A DNA stretch of 37,103 nt from positions 1 to 37,103 of the forward strand of contig JANQFP010000076.1 in the NCBI GenBank assembly GCA_028277795.1, given 5' to 3'. The position numbers and the translations under genes are program-made. The stretch comes from Rhodospirillales bacterium (GTDB taxonomy: Bacteria; Pseudomonadota; Alphaproteobacteria; Rhodospirillales; JANQFP01). Under the pieces are notes generated by a model. The model had not been told where the DNA came from. It did no database searches and was given only the letters and a program-made list of their open reading frames with translations. Of this stretch, positions 1-8,415 are shown in pieces (within the stretch, counting starts at the first letter, position 1; the number at the start of each line of letters is the position of its first letter).

Positions 1-151
1 GATCCCACCCATCCTTCGGTCTCCGCCTGACAAAAGGGCGGACTCCTTGAATCACACACGGATTCTTCAGCGCAAGAGAAAACTGAGGGATGGTGAGCCT
101 GATCCCCGGCCTGCCTTGCGCTGAGGATCGGCCGACCGTACAAACGGCTCC
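1..151. other. Left-edge non-coding leader with an inverted repeat
   Basis: No convincing gene is present. The arm at 67-76 (TCAGCGCAAG) is perfectly complementary to the arm at 115-124 (CTTGCGCTGA), a 10-bp inverted repeat around a 38-nt loop. The loop holds a second small inverted pair, GGGAT and ATCCC. It lies just before the first glycosyltransferase gene and could be a structured mRNA leader or the terminator of a gene off the left edge. No run of T follows it, so neither reading is secure. Confidence 0.4.
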
Positions 152-1387
152 ATGGTGGTTTCCCAGTCGCCCGGGCTCGACGGCGGCACGCCGGGCCATC
201 GCTTCGCCGTCTCGGCGTTCTGGCGCGCCATGCCCGCCGGCATGCGGCGGCGCTGGTGGATGTTCCGCCCGCTCGACCTGATCGCCCGCCATTGGCCGGT
301 GCTCAAGCGCCGCCGCGGCCTGCTGGTGGTGCGCATGGACGGCATCGGCGACATGGTGCTGTTCCGGGGCAGCCTGGACCATTACGCCGAGGCCTTCGGG
401 GTCGCCCGCGAGGACATGGTGATCCTCGGCTGCACGAGCTGGGGCGCCATCGCCGAGAGCCTGTTCGAAGGCTACCGGGTGCGCGTAATCGACGAGCACG
501 TGTACGCCCGCCGGCCGCTGTACCGCCTGAAGGTGAACCTGTGGCTGCGCCAGCTCGCCCCGGCCGTCGCCGTCAACGATTCGTACTTCCGGCGGGCGCT
601 GATGGCCGACAGCCTGCTGTGGGTGGCCGGGGCGCCGCGCACGGTGGCGTCGCTGCCCTACATCAACGAGCCGACCCGGGCCGAGTTCACCTACTACCTC
701 AGCCAGGTGGACCGCATCGTCAACACCGGGGTCTACCCCATCCACGAGGTGGTCCGCCACGCCCGGTTCGTCTCCGCGGTGGCCGGGCGCGCCGTCGCGC
801 CGGCGCCGCCGCGCATCGCCTGGCGCGACGCCCCGCCGCCGCTGCCGGACGGCCCGCCCTATGCGGTGCTCAACCCGGGCAGCAACGAGCCCGGCCGGCG
901 CTGGCCCCTGGCCGGCTACCTGGACATGGCCGAGCGGCTCCTGGACCGCGGCTACCGGGTGGTGTTCGTCGGCACCGGCGAGGAGGTCATCGACGACGAC
1001 CGCCTGCGGCAGATCCTCACGAAACCCGGCGTGGTGGATCTGGTCGGCCGCACCAGCCTCTCCGAGCTGATGGACCTGATGGCCCATGCGGCATTGATGA
1101 TCACCAACGACACTGGGCCCGCCCACCTGGGTGTCGCCCTGGGCACGCCGACCGTGGTCATCGTCGGCGGCGGCCATTTCGGCTGCTTCTTCCCCTACCC
1201 GGCCGAGGTGACGCCGGCCAACGCCCGGTTCGTCTACCACGAGATGGACTGCTACCACTGCTTCTGGCGCTGCCACAAACGGGCCACCAAGACCGAGGTC
1301 TTCCCCTGCATCAGCACCGTCGGCGGCGAGCGGGTGTGGGCCGAGGTGGAGAGCCTGCTGGGCATGAAGGCCGAGGCCCATGGCTGA
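152..1387 (+). CDS. Glycosyltransferase family 9 (ADP-heptose:LPS heptosyltransferase-like), Cys-cluster type
   Basis: Predicted cytoplasmic glycosyltransferase that adds a sugar, typically heptose from an ADP-sugar, to a lipopolysaccharide-type glycan. The N-terminal Rossmann motif reads VVRMDGIGDMVLF (about residues 64-76). The C-terminal donor-site region contains LMITNDTGPAHLGVALGTPT, the GT9 hallmark. Near the C-terminus are four cysteines, C367, C370, C374 and C386 (C-x2-C-x3-C-x11-C), which look like a metal or Fe-S site. At 411 aa it is somewhat longer than most GT9 proteins. The extra length is N-terminal and the start is uncertain: ATG 152 has no clear ribosome site, and ATG 230 or 261 are alternatives. 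It overlaps the next gene by 8 bp (ATGGCTGA), so the two are probably co-translated. The sugar specificity cannot be read from sequence. Confidence 0.85.
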   Translation: MVVSQSPGLDGGTPGHRFAVSAFWRAMPAGMRRRWWMFRPLDLIARHWPVLKRRRGLLVVRMDGIGDMVLFRGSLDHYAEAFGVAREDMVILGCTSWGAIAESLFEGYRVRVIDEHVYARRPLYRLKVNLWLRQLAPAVAVNDSYFRRALMADSLLWVAGAPRTVASLPYINEPTRAEFTYYLSQVDRIVNTGVYPIHEVVRHARFVSAVAGRAVAPAPPRIAWRDAPPPLPDGPPYAVLNPGSNEPGRRWPLAGYLDMAERLLDRGYRVVFVGTGEEVIDDDRLRQILTKPGVVDLVGRTSLSELMDLMAHAALMITNDTGPAHLGVALGTPTVVIVGGGHFGCFFPYPAEVTPANARFVYHEMDCYHCFWRCHKRATKTEVFPCISTVGGERVWAEVESLLGMKAEAHG

Positions 1388-2081
1388 CCGGGACGCCGTC
1401 GACTTCTACGGGACCTACGCCCGGTTCAAGGACTACGCCGTGCCCCGCCTGCAGGCCAAGCACGTGGCGCGGTTCGACCGCGAGTTCTGGGAGCCGACGG
1501 CGTGCACCCCGGACAAGGCGGTGCTCGAAGTGGGCTGCGGAACCGGGCTCTTCCTCGCCTACCTGAGGGAGAAGGGGGTGACCGATTTCCTGGGCATCGA
1601 CCGGGACCCGGCCGTCGCCGACCACCTGCCGCCGGGCATCGCCGGGAACTTCCGCGCCATCGACGTTGAGGCGTTCCTCGCCGGCGGTGCCGACGGCCGG
1701 CGATTCGACCGCGTCGCTCTGTTCGACGTGCTCGAACACTTCACCCCCGAGGACGGCGTGCGCCTTCTGCGGTCTCTGGCGTCGGTGCTGAACCCGGACG
1801 CGCGGCTGCTGATCAAGGTCCCCAACATGGCGTCGCCCTGGGGCGGCCAGTTCCAGTACGGCGACCTCACCCACAAGGCGGCCTACAACCCCACCAGCAT
1901 GCGGCAGCTGGCCGAGGCGGCCGGCTACCAGTGCACCCACGTACTGCCCCACCTGCTGGGCAGCCCCACCCGGCAGGTGCTGGACCGGCTGGTCCACGGC
2001 ACGCTCGGGCGTCTGCTGATGACGCCGCCGGAGATCTGGTCGGCCAACTTCTTCGCCGTGCTCCGGACCCGGCCGGGCTGA
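1380..2081 (+). CDS. Class I SAM-dependent methyltransferase
   Basis: A 233-residue methyltransferase of the Rossmann-fold class. Motif I is VLEVGCGTGLFLAYL (about residues 43-57), followed by an acidic strand end, FLGIDRDPA, and the motif DRVALFDVLEHF typical of Methyltransf_23/UbiG-like small-molecule or glycan methylases. Later IKVPNMASPWGGQFQYGDLTH resembles enzymes acting on sugars or lipid-linked glycans. It starts inside the previous GT9 gene and is followed 19 nt later by another GT9 gene, so O-methylation of an LPS or polysaccharide sugar is the likely role. That role is inferred from context; the substrate is unknown. Confidence 0.82.
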   Translation: MADRDAVDFYGTYARFKDYAVPRLQAKHVARFDREFWEPTACTPDKAVLEVGCGTGLFLAYLREKGVTDFLGIDRDPAVADHLPPGIAGNFRAIDVEAFLAGGADGRRFDRVALFDVLEHFTPEDGVRLLRSLASVLNPDARLLIKVPNMASPWGGQFQYGDLTHKAAYNPTSMRQLAEAAGYQCTHVLPHLLGSPTRQVLDRLVHGTLGRLLMTPPEIWSANFFAVLRTRPG

Positions 2082-2100
2082 CGGGAAGGGCCGGGCCGCT

Positions 2101-3240
2101 TTGGCAAGCAAACGTCTGTCGCGTTGGTCCGACCGCCTCCAGGACTCCCGCCTGCGTCGCCGCCCGCGCACCGGCGGCCCCTCCGGGGTGCTGCTGGTGT
2201 CGTCGGGTGGCCTGGGCGACACGGTTCTGTTCGCGCTGGTGCTGCCGCGGTTTCTCGGGCTGGCCCGGCCCGGCGAGGAGGTCACCCTGCTGCTGCGCCG
2301 CGACGCCGCCAAGATGGCGTTCCTGGTGCCGCCGGCGGTGCGGGTGGATACCGTCGATTTCGCCCGCTTGCGCCGTGACCGGGCGTACCGGGCCGAGACC
2401 CGACGCCGCCTGTTCGACGCCCACCTCCGCCTGGTGGTGAGCACCGACTACCTGCGCCACCCGGATCTCGACGAATCCCTCATCCGCGCCTGCCGGGCAT
2501 CGGAATCGGTGGCGATGGAGCCCCGGCCGTGGCCCAAGCACGACGCGGCCCTGCGCCGCAACCGCGCCCTCTACGACCGCCTGTTCGACAGCGGGGCGCC
2601 GAAGCGCGACAAGGTGGTGCGCTGGACCGACTTCGCCAACTGGATCACCGGACGAGACGATCGGCCGCCCACCGTCAGGCTTGCCGCCGATGCCCTCCCA
2701 CCGCCGGCCCCGGGAGCGGCACCGACGGTGGTCATGCAGCCGTTCTCCGCGGTGCGCCAGAAGCAGAGCCCGGCGGAGCTGTTCCGCCGCATGATCGGGG
2801 CGGTCCCCGATGGCGTGCGGGTCCTGGTGACCGGGGCGCCGGGCGACCTGGGAGCCAATCCCGAATTCCGGTCGCTGCTCGACCTCCCGGGCGTGGCCTT
2901 CGATCCGTCGTCCTTCGAGGACCTGGTGCCGACCCTCAGGACGGCGCGTCTGGTGGTGTCGGTGGACACGGCGCTGATGCACCTGGCGGTGGCGGTGGGG
3001 GCGCCGACCGTGTGCCTGGCCAGCGCCGCCTTCGTCGGCGAGATCGTCCCCTACGCCCCCGAGATCGCACCCGACAACGTGCACGTGGTCTACCGGTCCA
3101 TGCCCTGCGAGGGCTGCCTGGGCGCCTGCATCCTGCCGGCCGAGGACGGCATGTACCCGTGTGTCGCCCGTCTCGACGGCGATGCCGCCGTCGATCTGGT
3201 GCGGCGGCTGGCGGCGGATGGCGGAGGCGGCCGGGCGTGA
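2101..3240 (+). CDS. Glycosyltransferase family 9 protein, second copy with Cys cluster
   Basis: A 379-residue GT9 protein. The N-terminal motif is VSSGGLGDTVLFALVLPRF and the C-terminal donor-binding region is VVSVDTALMHLAVAVGAPT. As in the GT9 gene at 152-1387, the C-terminus carries four cysteines (C336, C339, C343, C354), in the pattern C-x2-C-x3-C-x10-C. The best start is TTG 2101, preceded by GGGAAGG about 11 nt upstream; no ATG occurs in frame before the conserved motif. The stop overlaps the GTG start of the AmpG-like gene (GTGA). It is not a close duplicate of the first GT9 and probably adds a different sugar of the same glycan. Confidence 0.84.
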   Translation: MASKRLSRWSDRLQDSRLRRRPRTGGPSGVLLVSSGGLGDTVLFALVLPRFLGLARPGEEVTLLLRRDAAKMAFLVPPAVRVDTVDFARLRRDRAYRAETRRRLFDAHLRLVVSTDYLRHPDLDESLIRACRASESVAMEPRPWPKHDAALRRNRALYDRLFDSGAPKRDKVVRWTDFANWITGRDDRPPTVRLAADALPPPAPGAAPTVVMQPFSAVRQKQSPAELFRRMIGAVPDGVRVLVTGAPGDLGANPEFRSLLDLPGVAFDPSSFEDLVPTLRTARLVVSVDTALMHLAVAVGAPTVCLASAAFVGEIVPYAPEIAPDNVHVVYRSMPCEGCLGACILPAEDGMYPCVARLDGDAAVDLVRRLAADGGGGRA

Positions 3241-4580
3241 CAGGATGGCTGTCGGCGGCCCGGGTCTATGCCGACCGGCGCATGGCGGTCATCGTGGTCC
3301 TGGGCTTCTCCAGCGGCCTGCCGCTGCTCCTGGTGTTCTCCACCCTGTCCCTGTGGCTCAAGGCCGAAGGGGTGTCGCTGACCGCCATCGGGCTTTTCTC
3401 CCTGGTGCGGACGCCCTACACCTTCAAGTTCCTGTGGGCGCCGCTCATCGACCGGGTGCCGCTGCCGGGGCTGACCCGCCTGCTCGGGCGGCGGCGGGGC
3501 TGGACCCTGTTCGCGCAAGCGGCGTTGATGGCGGCCATCCTCGGCCTTTCCGCCACCCATCCCGCCACCAACCCGCTGGCGACGGCCCTGCTGGCCCTGG
3601 TGGTGGCCTTCTGCTCGGCCAGCCAGGACATCGTCATCGACGCCTACCGGGTCGAGATCCTCGAAGACCGCGAGCAGGGGGCCGGCGCCGGCGCCATCGT
3701 GCTCGGCTACCGCATGGGCACCCTGGCTTCGGGAGCCGGGGCCCTGTGGCTGGCCTCCGTGCTGCCGTGGGCCCAGGTGTACGCGGTCATGGGGGCCCTG
3801 GTGATGGTCGGCATGGCGGCGGTGCTGCTGGCCCGGGAGCCGGAGACCGCCGACGCCGTGCACGCCGCCGACGCCGACGAGGCGGCCGTCGCCCGCCGCC
3901 TGGGCACCAACGTCTCCGGCTGGCTGGCGCGGCCGCTGGCCTGGCTCTGCGAGGCGGCGGTGGCGCCGCTGGCCGACTTCGCCGCCCGGCCGGCGTGGGC
4001 GGCCATCCTGCTGTTCATCATGCTCTACAAGCTGGGCGACGCATACCTGGGCCTGATGGCCAACCCCTTCTACGTGGAGATGGGGTTCTCCACGGTGGAG
4101 ATCGCCAACGTGAGCAAGCTGTTCGGCATGGGCGCCACCATCGCCGGCGGCCTGCTCGGCGGCATCCTGGTCAGCCGCGCCGGCATCATGCGGGCCCTGC
4201 TGGTCGCCGGGGTCCTGCAGATGCTCTCGAATCTGGTGTTCGCCGCCCAGGCCATGGTCGGCCACGACGTGGCCATGCTGACGGTGACCGTGGCCACGGA
4301 GAACGTCACCGGCGGCATGGCCACGGCGGCCTTCGTCGCCTACCTGTCGTCCCTGTGCCACGCTGCCTACACGGCGACGCAGTACGCCCTGCTGAGTTCC
4401 TTCATGGCCTTCGCCCGGGACGTGCTGTCCGCCTCCAGCGGCTGGGTCGCCGATTCGGTGGGGTGGATTCCCTTTTTCGCGGTGTCCACCGCCGTCGCCC
4501 TGCCGGGCCTGGCGGTGCTGGTGTGGCTGATGCGGGCTAACCGAGCGCCGCCTCCAGTGCCGCAACCACCGGCGCCATAG
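3237..4580 (+). CDS. ampG: AmpG-family muropeptide permease (MFS)
   Basis: A 447-residue, about 12-helix inner-membrane transporter of the PAT/AmpG branch of the major facilitator superfamily. AmpG imports anhydro-muropeptides released during peptidoglycan turnover so they can be recycled. The AmpG signature at the N-terminus is visible: FSSGLPLLLVFSTLSLWLKA, then TAIGLFSLVRTPYTFKFLWA with PLIDRVPLPG. The motif SASQDIVIDAYRVEIL in helix 4 is also typical. A hydrophilic loop around residues 200-220 links the two halves, and the tail is proline-rich. GTG 3237 overlaps the previous stop as GTGA. The longer in-frame reading from 2529 is only the shadow of the upstream gene. Its 3' end overlaps the convergent GT9 gene by 44 bp. 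Confidence 0.87.
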   Translation: MTGWLSAARVYADRRMAVIVVLGFSSGLPLLLVFSTLSLWLKAEGVSLTAIGLFSLVRTPYTFKFLWAPLIDRVPLPGLTRLLGRRRGWTLFAQAALMAAILGLSATHPATNPLATALLALVVAFCSASQDIVIDAYRVEILEDREQGAGAGAIVLGYRMGTLASGAGALWLASVLPWAQVYAVMGALVMVGMAAVLLAREPETADAVHAADADEAAVARRLGTNVSGWLARPLAWLCEAAVAPLADFAARPAWAAILLFIMLYKLGDAYLGLMANPFYVEMGFSTVEIANVSKLFGMGATIAGGLLGGILVSRAGIMRALLVAGVLQMLSNLVFAAQAMVGHDVAMLTVTVATENVTGGMATAAFVAYLSSLCHAAYTATQYALLSSFMAFARDVLSASSGWVADSVGWIPFFAVSTAVALPGLAVLVWLMRANRAPPPVPQPPAP

Positions 4581-5541
4581 GGATGTCGGCCATCTCCCGG
4601 CCGCCGAAGTCGCCGGCGCGGATGACGGTGAGGCGGTCGGTCATGGGCGGGAACTTCTCCGGCACCGTGGGGCCGTAGAGGCACACCAGCGGCGCCCCGC
4701 CGATGGCCAGCATGTGGCCGGCGCCCGAATCGTTGGACACCGAGGCCGTCATGCGCTGCGCCAGGGCGATGGTGAGCTGCGGCGAGAAGCCGTGGGTTTC
4801 CGTGACGCCCGGGGCCTGGAGGGGGAACAGGGCCTGCGGGACCGCGTCACGGATGTCGGCCTTCCAGTCCAGCTCCTTGGGCCCGAGGAAGAACACCGGA
4901 CTTCGGCCCTGAGCCACCTGGCCCTGCGCCAATTCGACGAAGTTGGGCAGCGGCCAGCATTTGGGCGCCCCGCCCGAGCCGGGGGCGATGCCGATGTAGG
5001 TGGGGCCCGGCGGCAGCAGGCGTGTCGCCTCGTCGGCCAGGCTCGGTTGCAGGGTCAGATCGAGGGTCGTGGGGGTGGGAAAGGCCCGTCCGCTGGCCAA
5101 CTCCAGCAGGTCCAGCATCTGGCGCTGCATGCTGCGCGGGTACCGATAGCCGCGGGGCGGGCGCCGCGACGACAGCAGGAACCGGCCGGCCGGCGACACG
5201 AACATCCGGTGCGGCACCCGCCACAGGGAGAGGCTGGCCCACACGATGCGCTGGGTGTCGATGATCAGGTCGAACCGCCGCCCATCGAGGGGGCGGCGCA
5301 GGAACTCCGACGGGTGCAGGCCGATGCCGGCGTTCTCCACCACCTCGTCGAGCAGGCCGTCGATCACCGGCGCCATGACGCCGGCGTAGACGCTGGTCTC
5401 CTTGCCGGCGACCCAGGTCAGGCGGGCGTCGGGGAAGGCGTCGCGCAGGCCGCGCACGAAGGGCAGCTTGAGCAGGCCGTCGCCGACCCGATCGAGGCCC
5501 ACGTAGACGAGGACGCTTCCGGGTTGAGTTTTGTCGAACAT
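4537..5541 (-). CDS. Glycosyltransferase family 9 protein, third copy (no Cys cluster)
   Basis: A 334-residue GT9 protein. The N-terminal motif is VLVYVGLDRVGDGLLKLPFV and the C-terminal motif is ASVSNDSGAGHMLAIGGAP followed by CLYGPT and PEKFPP, the usual nucleotide-sugar site of heptosyltransferase-like enzymes. Unlike the two plus-strand GT9 proteins it lacks the C-terminal four-cysteine cluster. ATG 5541 is chosen because the conserved fold starts seven residues later. The start has no ribosome site but sits just downstream of a TATAAT box. The gene is divergent from the SulP gene and convergent, with a 44-bp overlap, with ampG. It probably works on the same surface glycan. Confidence 0.83.
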   Translation of the reverse strand: MFDKTQPGSVLVYVGLDRVGDGLLKLPFVRGLRDAFPDARLTWVAGKETSVYAGVMAPVIDGLLDEVVENAGIGLHPSEFLRRPLDGRRFDLIIDTQRIVWASLSLWRVPHRMFVSPAGRFLLSSRRPPRGYRYPRSMQRQMLDLLELASGRAFPTPTTLDLTLQPSLADEATRLLPPGPTYIGIAPGSGGAPKCWPLPNFVELAQGQVAQGRSPVFFLGPKELDWKADIRDAVPQALFPLQAPGVTETHGFSPQLTIALAQRMTASVSNDSGAGHMLAIGGAPLVCLYGPTVPEKFPPMTDRLTVIRAGDFGGREMADIPMAPVVAALEAALG

Positions 5542-5556
5542 ATGCGGCGGCGTTGG

Positions 5557-5562
5557 ATTATA
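5557..5562 (-). promoter_or_regulatory. Candidate -10 box (TATAAT) for the minus-strand GT9 gene
   Basis: On the minus strand the 59-bp divergent gap contains a perfect TATAAT 15 nt before the GT9 start codon. This would give a very short or nearly absent leader, in keeping with the lack of a ribosome binding site. There is no good -35 match at the expected spacing. On the plus strand the same bases read TATAGT at 5559-5564, so the box could serve the SulP gene instead. Confidence 0.35.
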
Positions 5563-5600
5563 GTGGTCGTCCCTCCACCGCCGATCCATACCCGCAAACC

Positions 5601-7259
5601 ATGAAGCTCGTCCACGGACTCCGTTTCGACAACATCCGGGGCGACATCTACGGCGGCGTGACGGCGGCGGTGGTGGCGCTGCCACTGGCGCTGGCCTTCG
5701 GTGTCGCCTCGGGGGCCGGGCCCATGGCCGGGCTCTACGGCGCCATCATCATCGGCTTCTTCGCCGCCCTGTTCGGTGGCACGCCGACCCAGATCTCGGG
5801 ACCCACCGGGCCCATGACCGTGGTCATGGCGGCCATCGTCACCCGCTATGCCCATGACCCGGCGCTGGCCTTCACGGTGGTCATGATGGGCGGCGCCCTG
5901 CAGATCGCCTTCGGAGCCCTCCGGCTCGGCAACCTCATCACCCTGGTGCCTTTCACCGTCATCTCGGGGTTCATGAGCGGCATCGGGGTGATCATCATCA
6001 TCCTGCAGTTCGCGCCGCTGCTGGGCCAGCCGACGCCGGCCGGTGGCACCATCGGGGTCATCCGGGCGGTGCCCGACGTTCTCGCCGGCATCCAGTGGAC
6101 GGCCGCCGCCGTCGGCTTCGGCGCGCTGGCGGTCATGCTGTTCACGCCCAAGGCCCTCGCCCGCCTGGTGCCGCCGCCCCTGATCGCGCTGGTCCTGGGC
6201 ACGGCCGCCGTGTGGCTGTTCCTGCCCGGCGTGCCGGTGCTGGGCGACATCCCCACCGGCCTGCCCGATCTCCGGTGGCCGTCGTTCACCCTGGCCCAGT
6301 TGCCGGACATGGTGCTGTCGGCCCTGGTGCTGGCCCTGCTCGGGTCCATCGACAGCCTGCTGACGTCCCTGATCGCCGACAACATCACCCGCACCCACCA
6401 CGACTCCGACCGCGAACTGGTCGGCCAGGGCATCGGCAACGTGCTGGCCGGGCTGTTCGGCGCCATCCCCGGCGCCGGTGCCACCATGCGCACGGTGGTC
6501 AACGTGCGGTCCGGGGGCGGCACGCCGATCTCGGGCATGCTGCATGCCTTGGTGTTGCTGGCGGTGGTGGTGGGTCTGGGCCCCCTGGCCGGGCACATCC
6601 CCCACGCGGTGCTGGCCGGCATCCTGGTCAAGGTGGGCATCGACATCATCGACTGGGCCTTCCTGCACCGGGTCCCTCGGGCGCCCAAGGCCGGGGTCAT
6701 CCTGATGTTCGTGGTGCTCGGGCTGACCGTGTTCGTCGATCTGATCGTCGCCGTCGCCGCCGGCGTTATCGGGGCCAGCCTGTTGTTCGTGAAACGCATG
6801 TCGGACCTGCAGCTGGCCAACATCCGCGCCGCCCACGAGAAGGACGACCTCGACGGCGTGCCGCTGACCGAGGACGAGGAGTCCCTTCTCGCCCGCCACA
6901 CGGACGACGTCATGTTCTATCACCTGAGCGGCCCGGTGAGCTTCGGCGCCGCCCAGGGCATGACCCGGCGGGTGGTGGCCAAGGCCGCCTACAAGGTCCT
7001 GGTGCTGGACCTGACAGACGTGACCTTCGTCGACACCAGTGCGGCGCTGGCGTTGAACGACATCATCGTCAACGCCAAAGACCTGGGCCTGGAGGTGTTC
7101 CTGATCGGCATGGGCCCGCACGTCGAGTCCATGTTGACCAGCGTCGGCTACGGCGGCCAGATTCCCACCGACCACGTCTACGACAAGCGGCTGGACGCGC
7201 TCCACCACGTGGCGCGGGCGGTCCGGCAGTTGGAAGGGGAGGAGCCGTCCCATGGCTGA
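5601..7259 (+). CDS. SulP-family anion transporter with STAS domain
   Basis: A 552-residue inner-membrane transporter of the SulP family (sulfate, bicarbonate or C4-dicarboxylate). The N-terminus is the Sulfate_transp start, [20 protein letters not shown], followed by [21 protein letters not shown] with [11 protein letters not shown], the family signature. About 10-14 hydrophobic segments run to about residue 405. A cytoplasmic STAS domain follows, about residues 430-545, with [18 protein letters not shown], in which the threonine/serine of DTSA is the regulatory phospho-site in anti-sigma-antagonist relatives. ATG 5601 is chosen at the first conserved residues. The last 8 bp overlap the macrodomain gene. 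The substrate cannot be told from sequence; bicarbonate and sulfate are both possible. Confidence 0.88.
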   Translation: MKLVHGLRFDNIRGDIYGGVTAAVVALPLALAFGVASGAGPMAGLYGAIIIGFFAALFGGTPTQISGPTGPMTVVMAAIVTRYAHDPALAFTVVMMGGALQIAFGALRLGNLITLVPFTVISGFMSGIGVIIIILQFAPLLGQPTPAGGTIGVIRAVPDVLAGIQWTAAAVGFGALAVMLFTPKALARLVPPPLIALVLGTAAVWLFLPGVPVLGDIPTGLPDLRWPSFTLAQLPDMVLSALVLALLGSIDSLLTSLIADNITRTHHDSDRELVGQGIGNVLAGLFGAIPGAGATMRTVVNVRSGGGTPISGMLHALVLLAVVVGLGPLAGHIPHAVLAGILVKVGIDIIDWAFLHRVPRAPKAGVILMFVVLGLTVFVDLIVAVAAGVIGASLLFVKRMSDLQLANIRAAHEKDDLDGVPLTEDEESLLARHTDDVMFYHLSGPVSFGAAQGMTRRVVAKAAYKVLVLDLTDVTFVDTSAALALNDIIVNAKDLGLEVFLIGMGPHVESMLTSVGYGGQIPTDHVYDKRLDALHHVARAVRQLEGEEPSHG

Positions 7260-7767
7260 CCGCATGGAGATCGCCGAGGGCGATATCACCAAGCTCGCAG
7301 TGGATGCCATCGTCAACGCGGCCAACGAGTCGCTGCTCGGCGGAGGCGGCGTGGATGGGGCCATCCACCGCGCCGCCGGGCCCGACCTTCTCGCCGAATG
7401 CCGCACCCTGGGGGGCTGCCCCACCGGCGAGGCCAAGGCCACCAAGGGCTACCGTCTGCCGGCCAAGCATGTGATCCATACGGTCGGCCCGGTGTGGCAC
7501 GGGGGCGCCGCCGGCGAGGACGACCTGCTGGCCAGTTGCTACCGGCGGTCCCTGGAGGAAGCGGCGGCCCTGGGCTGCCGCACCGTGGCTTTTCCGGCCG
7601 TCAGCACGGGCGTCTACCGTTTCCCCCCGGACCGTGCCGCCGCCATCGCCGTGCGCACCGTCAAGGCGTTCCTTGCCGGCAATGAAACAGTAGACAGCGT
7701 GATCTTCTGCTGCTTCGGGCAGGAGTCGGTGGAGGCCCACCAGAAAGCGATGGCCGAGGTCGGATGA
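7252..7767 (+). CDS. Macrodomain O-acetyl-ADP-ribose deacetylase (YmdB-like)
   Basis: A 171-residue single macrodomain of the MacroD/YmdB type, which hydrolyses O-acetyl-ADP-ribose and removes ADP-ribose from proteins. The motif [20 protein letters not shown] with AIHRAAG gives the catalytic Asn-Ala-Ala-Asn and the glycine-rich loop with its aspartate. The second binding loop is [13 protein letters not shown] (about residues 116-128). Length fits the family exactly. ATG 7252 lies inside the end of the SulP gene (ATGGCTGA, 8 bp), so translation is probably coupled. It ends 1 bp from a convergent gene. How a macrodomain relates to an anion transporter is unknown. Confidence 0.9.
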   Translation: MADRMEIAEGDITKLAVDAIVNAANESLLGGGGVDGAIHRAAGPDLLAECRTLGGCPTGEAKATKGYRLPAKHVIHTVGPVWHGGAAGEDDLLASCYRRSLEEAAALGCRTVAFPAVSTGVYRFPPDRAAAIAVRTVKAFLAGNETVDSVIFCCFGQESVEAHQKAMAEVG

Positions 7768-7768
7768 G

Positions 7769-8332
7769 TCAGGAGGCGGCCGTCGCCGTCTCGTGGACGT
7801 GGACGTTGGCGCCGCCGTTTTCGTCGAGGATGGCCAGCGCCGCTTGCTCCCGGTCCTGGTCCTCGACCCGCACCCACAGGATGACCCCGCCGGCCGCCAG
7901 CGCGCGGGCGAAGTCCTCGGTGTGGGGCTTGGCAGTGACCTCGTCAAGGACCTCCTTGGTGGCGGCGACGCCGACGGCGGCGCCGATGAGACCGGCAATG
8001 GTGGCGGCGGTGGCGCCGCCGGCCAGCAGGATGGCGCCCGAGGCGACCAGCGGCCCCTCGTACTTGAGCTCGCCCACCAGGGCGGTCACCACGTCCTTCC
8101 ACGGCCGGCCCGGCTGGCCGGCGGCATCGATGGATTCGTGGGAGCTGAGCACGCTCAGGTCGGCCCGCTCGAAACCGGCGTCGGTGAGGGCGGCGACAGT
8201 CGCCTCGAAGTGGGCGCGGTCCGAGAACAAAGCCACGGCTTCGCGGAGGATGGGAGCGGATACGCTGGACTCGGTCACGGTCGGTCGATCACAGGTTGGC
8301 TCGGGCAAATCCATATTGCCGGACGGCGGCAT
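7769..8332 (-). CDS. Uncharacterised stress-protein-like protein with glycine-zipper segment
   Basis: I do not recognise a named family with certainty. The 187-residue protein has an N-terminal region (AVALFSDRAHFEATVAALTD, about residues 32-51) that resembles the alpha/beta fold of general-stress YflT-like domains. Next comes a hydrophobic glycine/alanine-rich segment (about residues 97-123: AGGATAATIAGLIGAAVGVA) like glycine-zipper membrane segments. The C-terminal part, GGVILWVRVEDQDREQAALA, resembles a second copy of the same alpha/beta fold. Start could be ATG 8332 or ATG 8311. It is divergent from mutS and ends back-to-back with the macrodomain gene. A cell-envelope or stress role is only a guess. 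Confidence 0.7.
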   Translation of the reverse strand: MPPSGNMDLPEPTCDRPTVTESSVSAPILREAVALFSDRAHFEATVAALTDAGFERADLSVLSSHESIDAAGQPGRPWKDVVTALVGELKYEGPLVASGAILLAGGATAATIAGLIGAAVGVAATKEVLDEVTAKPHTEDFARALAAGGVILWVRVEDQDREQAALAILDENGGANVHVHETATAAS

Positions 8333-8346
8333 GAAATCCCAGCCCG

Positions 8347-8375
8347 TTTAACGTCGTCGTCGGCTCTGTGCTAAG
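8347..8375 (+). promoter_or_regulatory. Candidate sigma-70 promoter of mutS
   Basis: TTTAAC at 8347-8352 is followed by a 17-nt spacer and GCTAAG at 8370-8375, a reasonable housekeeping promoter for a GC-rich alphaproteobacterium. If real, transcription starts near 8382. That rules out the GTG at 8368 as the mutS start and favours GTG 8416. Found by eye. Confidence 0.4.
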
Positions 8376-8415
8376 GTGGCCCCGGTTCCACCGGGAGTCG
8401 AGCGACACCCCCGCC

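Noticed and set aside
1..4. GATC at the very start as a cloning-site clue for a cosmid or BAC insert
   Set aside because: Window length and a four-base sequence are too weak to infer clone origin.
2529..3236. Long upstream extension of the AmpG frame
   Set aside because: It is an Arg/Pro/Gly-rich shadow of the GT9 gene on the same strand; the AmpG protein begins at GTG 3237.
5418..7445. 675-codon minus-strand open frame opposite the SulP gene
   Set aside because: Its composition (His, Gln, Gly, Asp rich, repetitive) is what antisense reading of GC-rich coding DNA gives; the SulP gene is certain.
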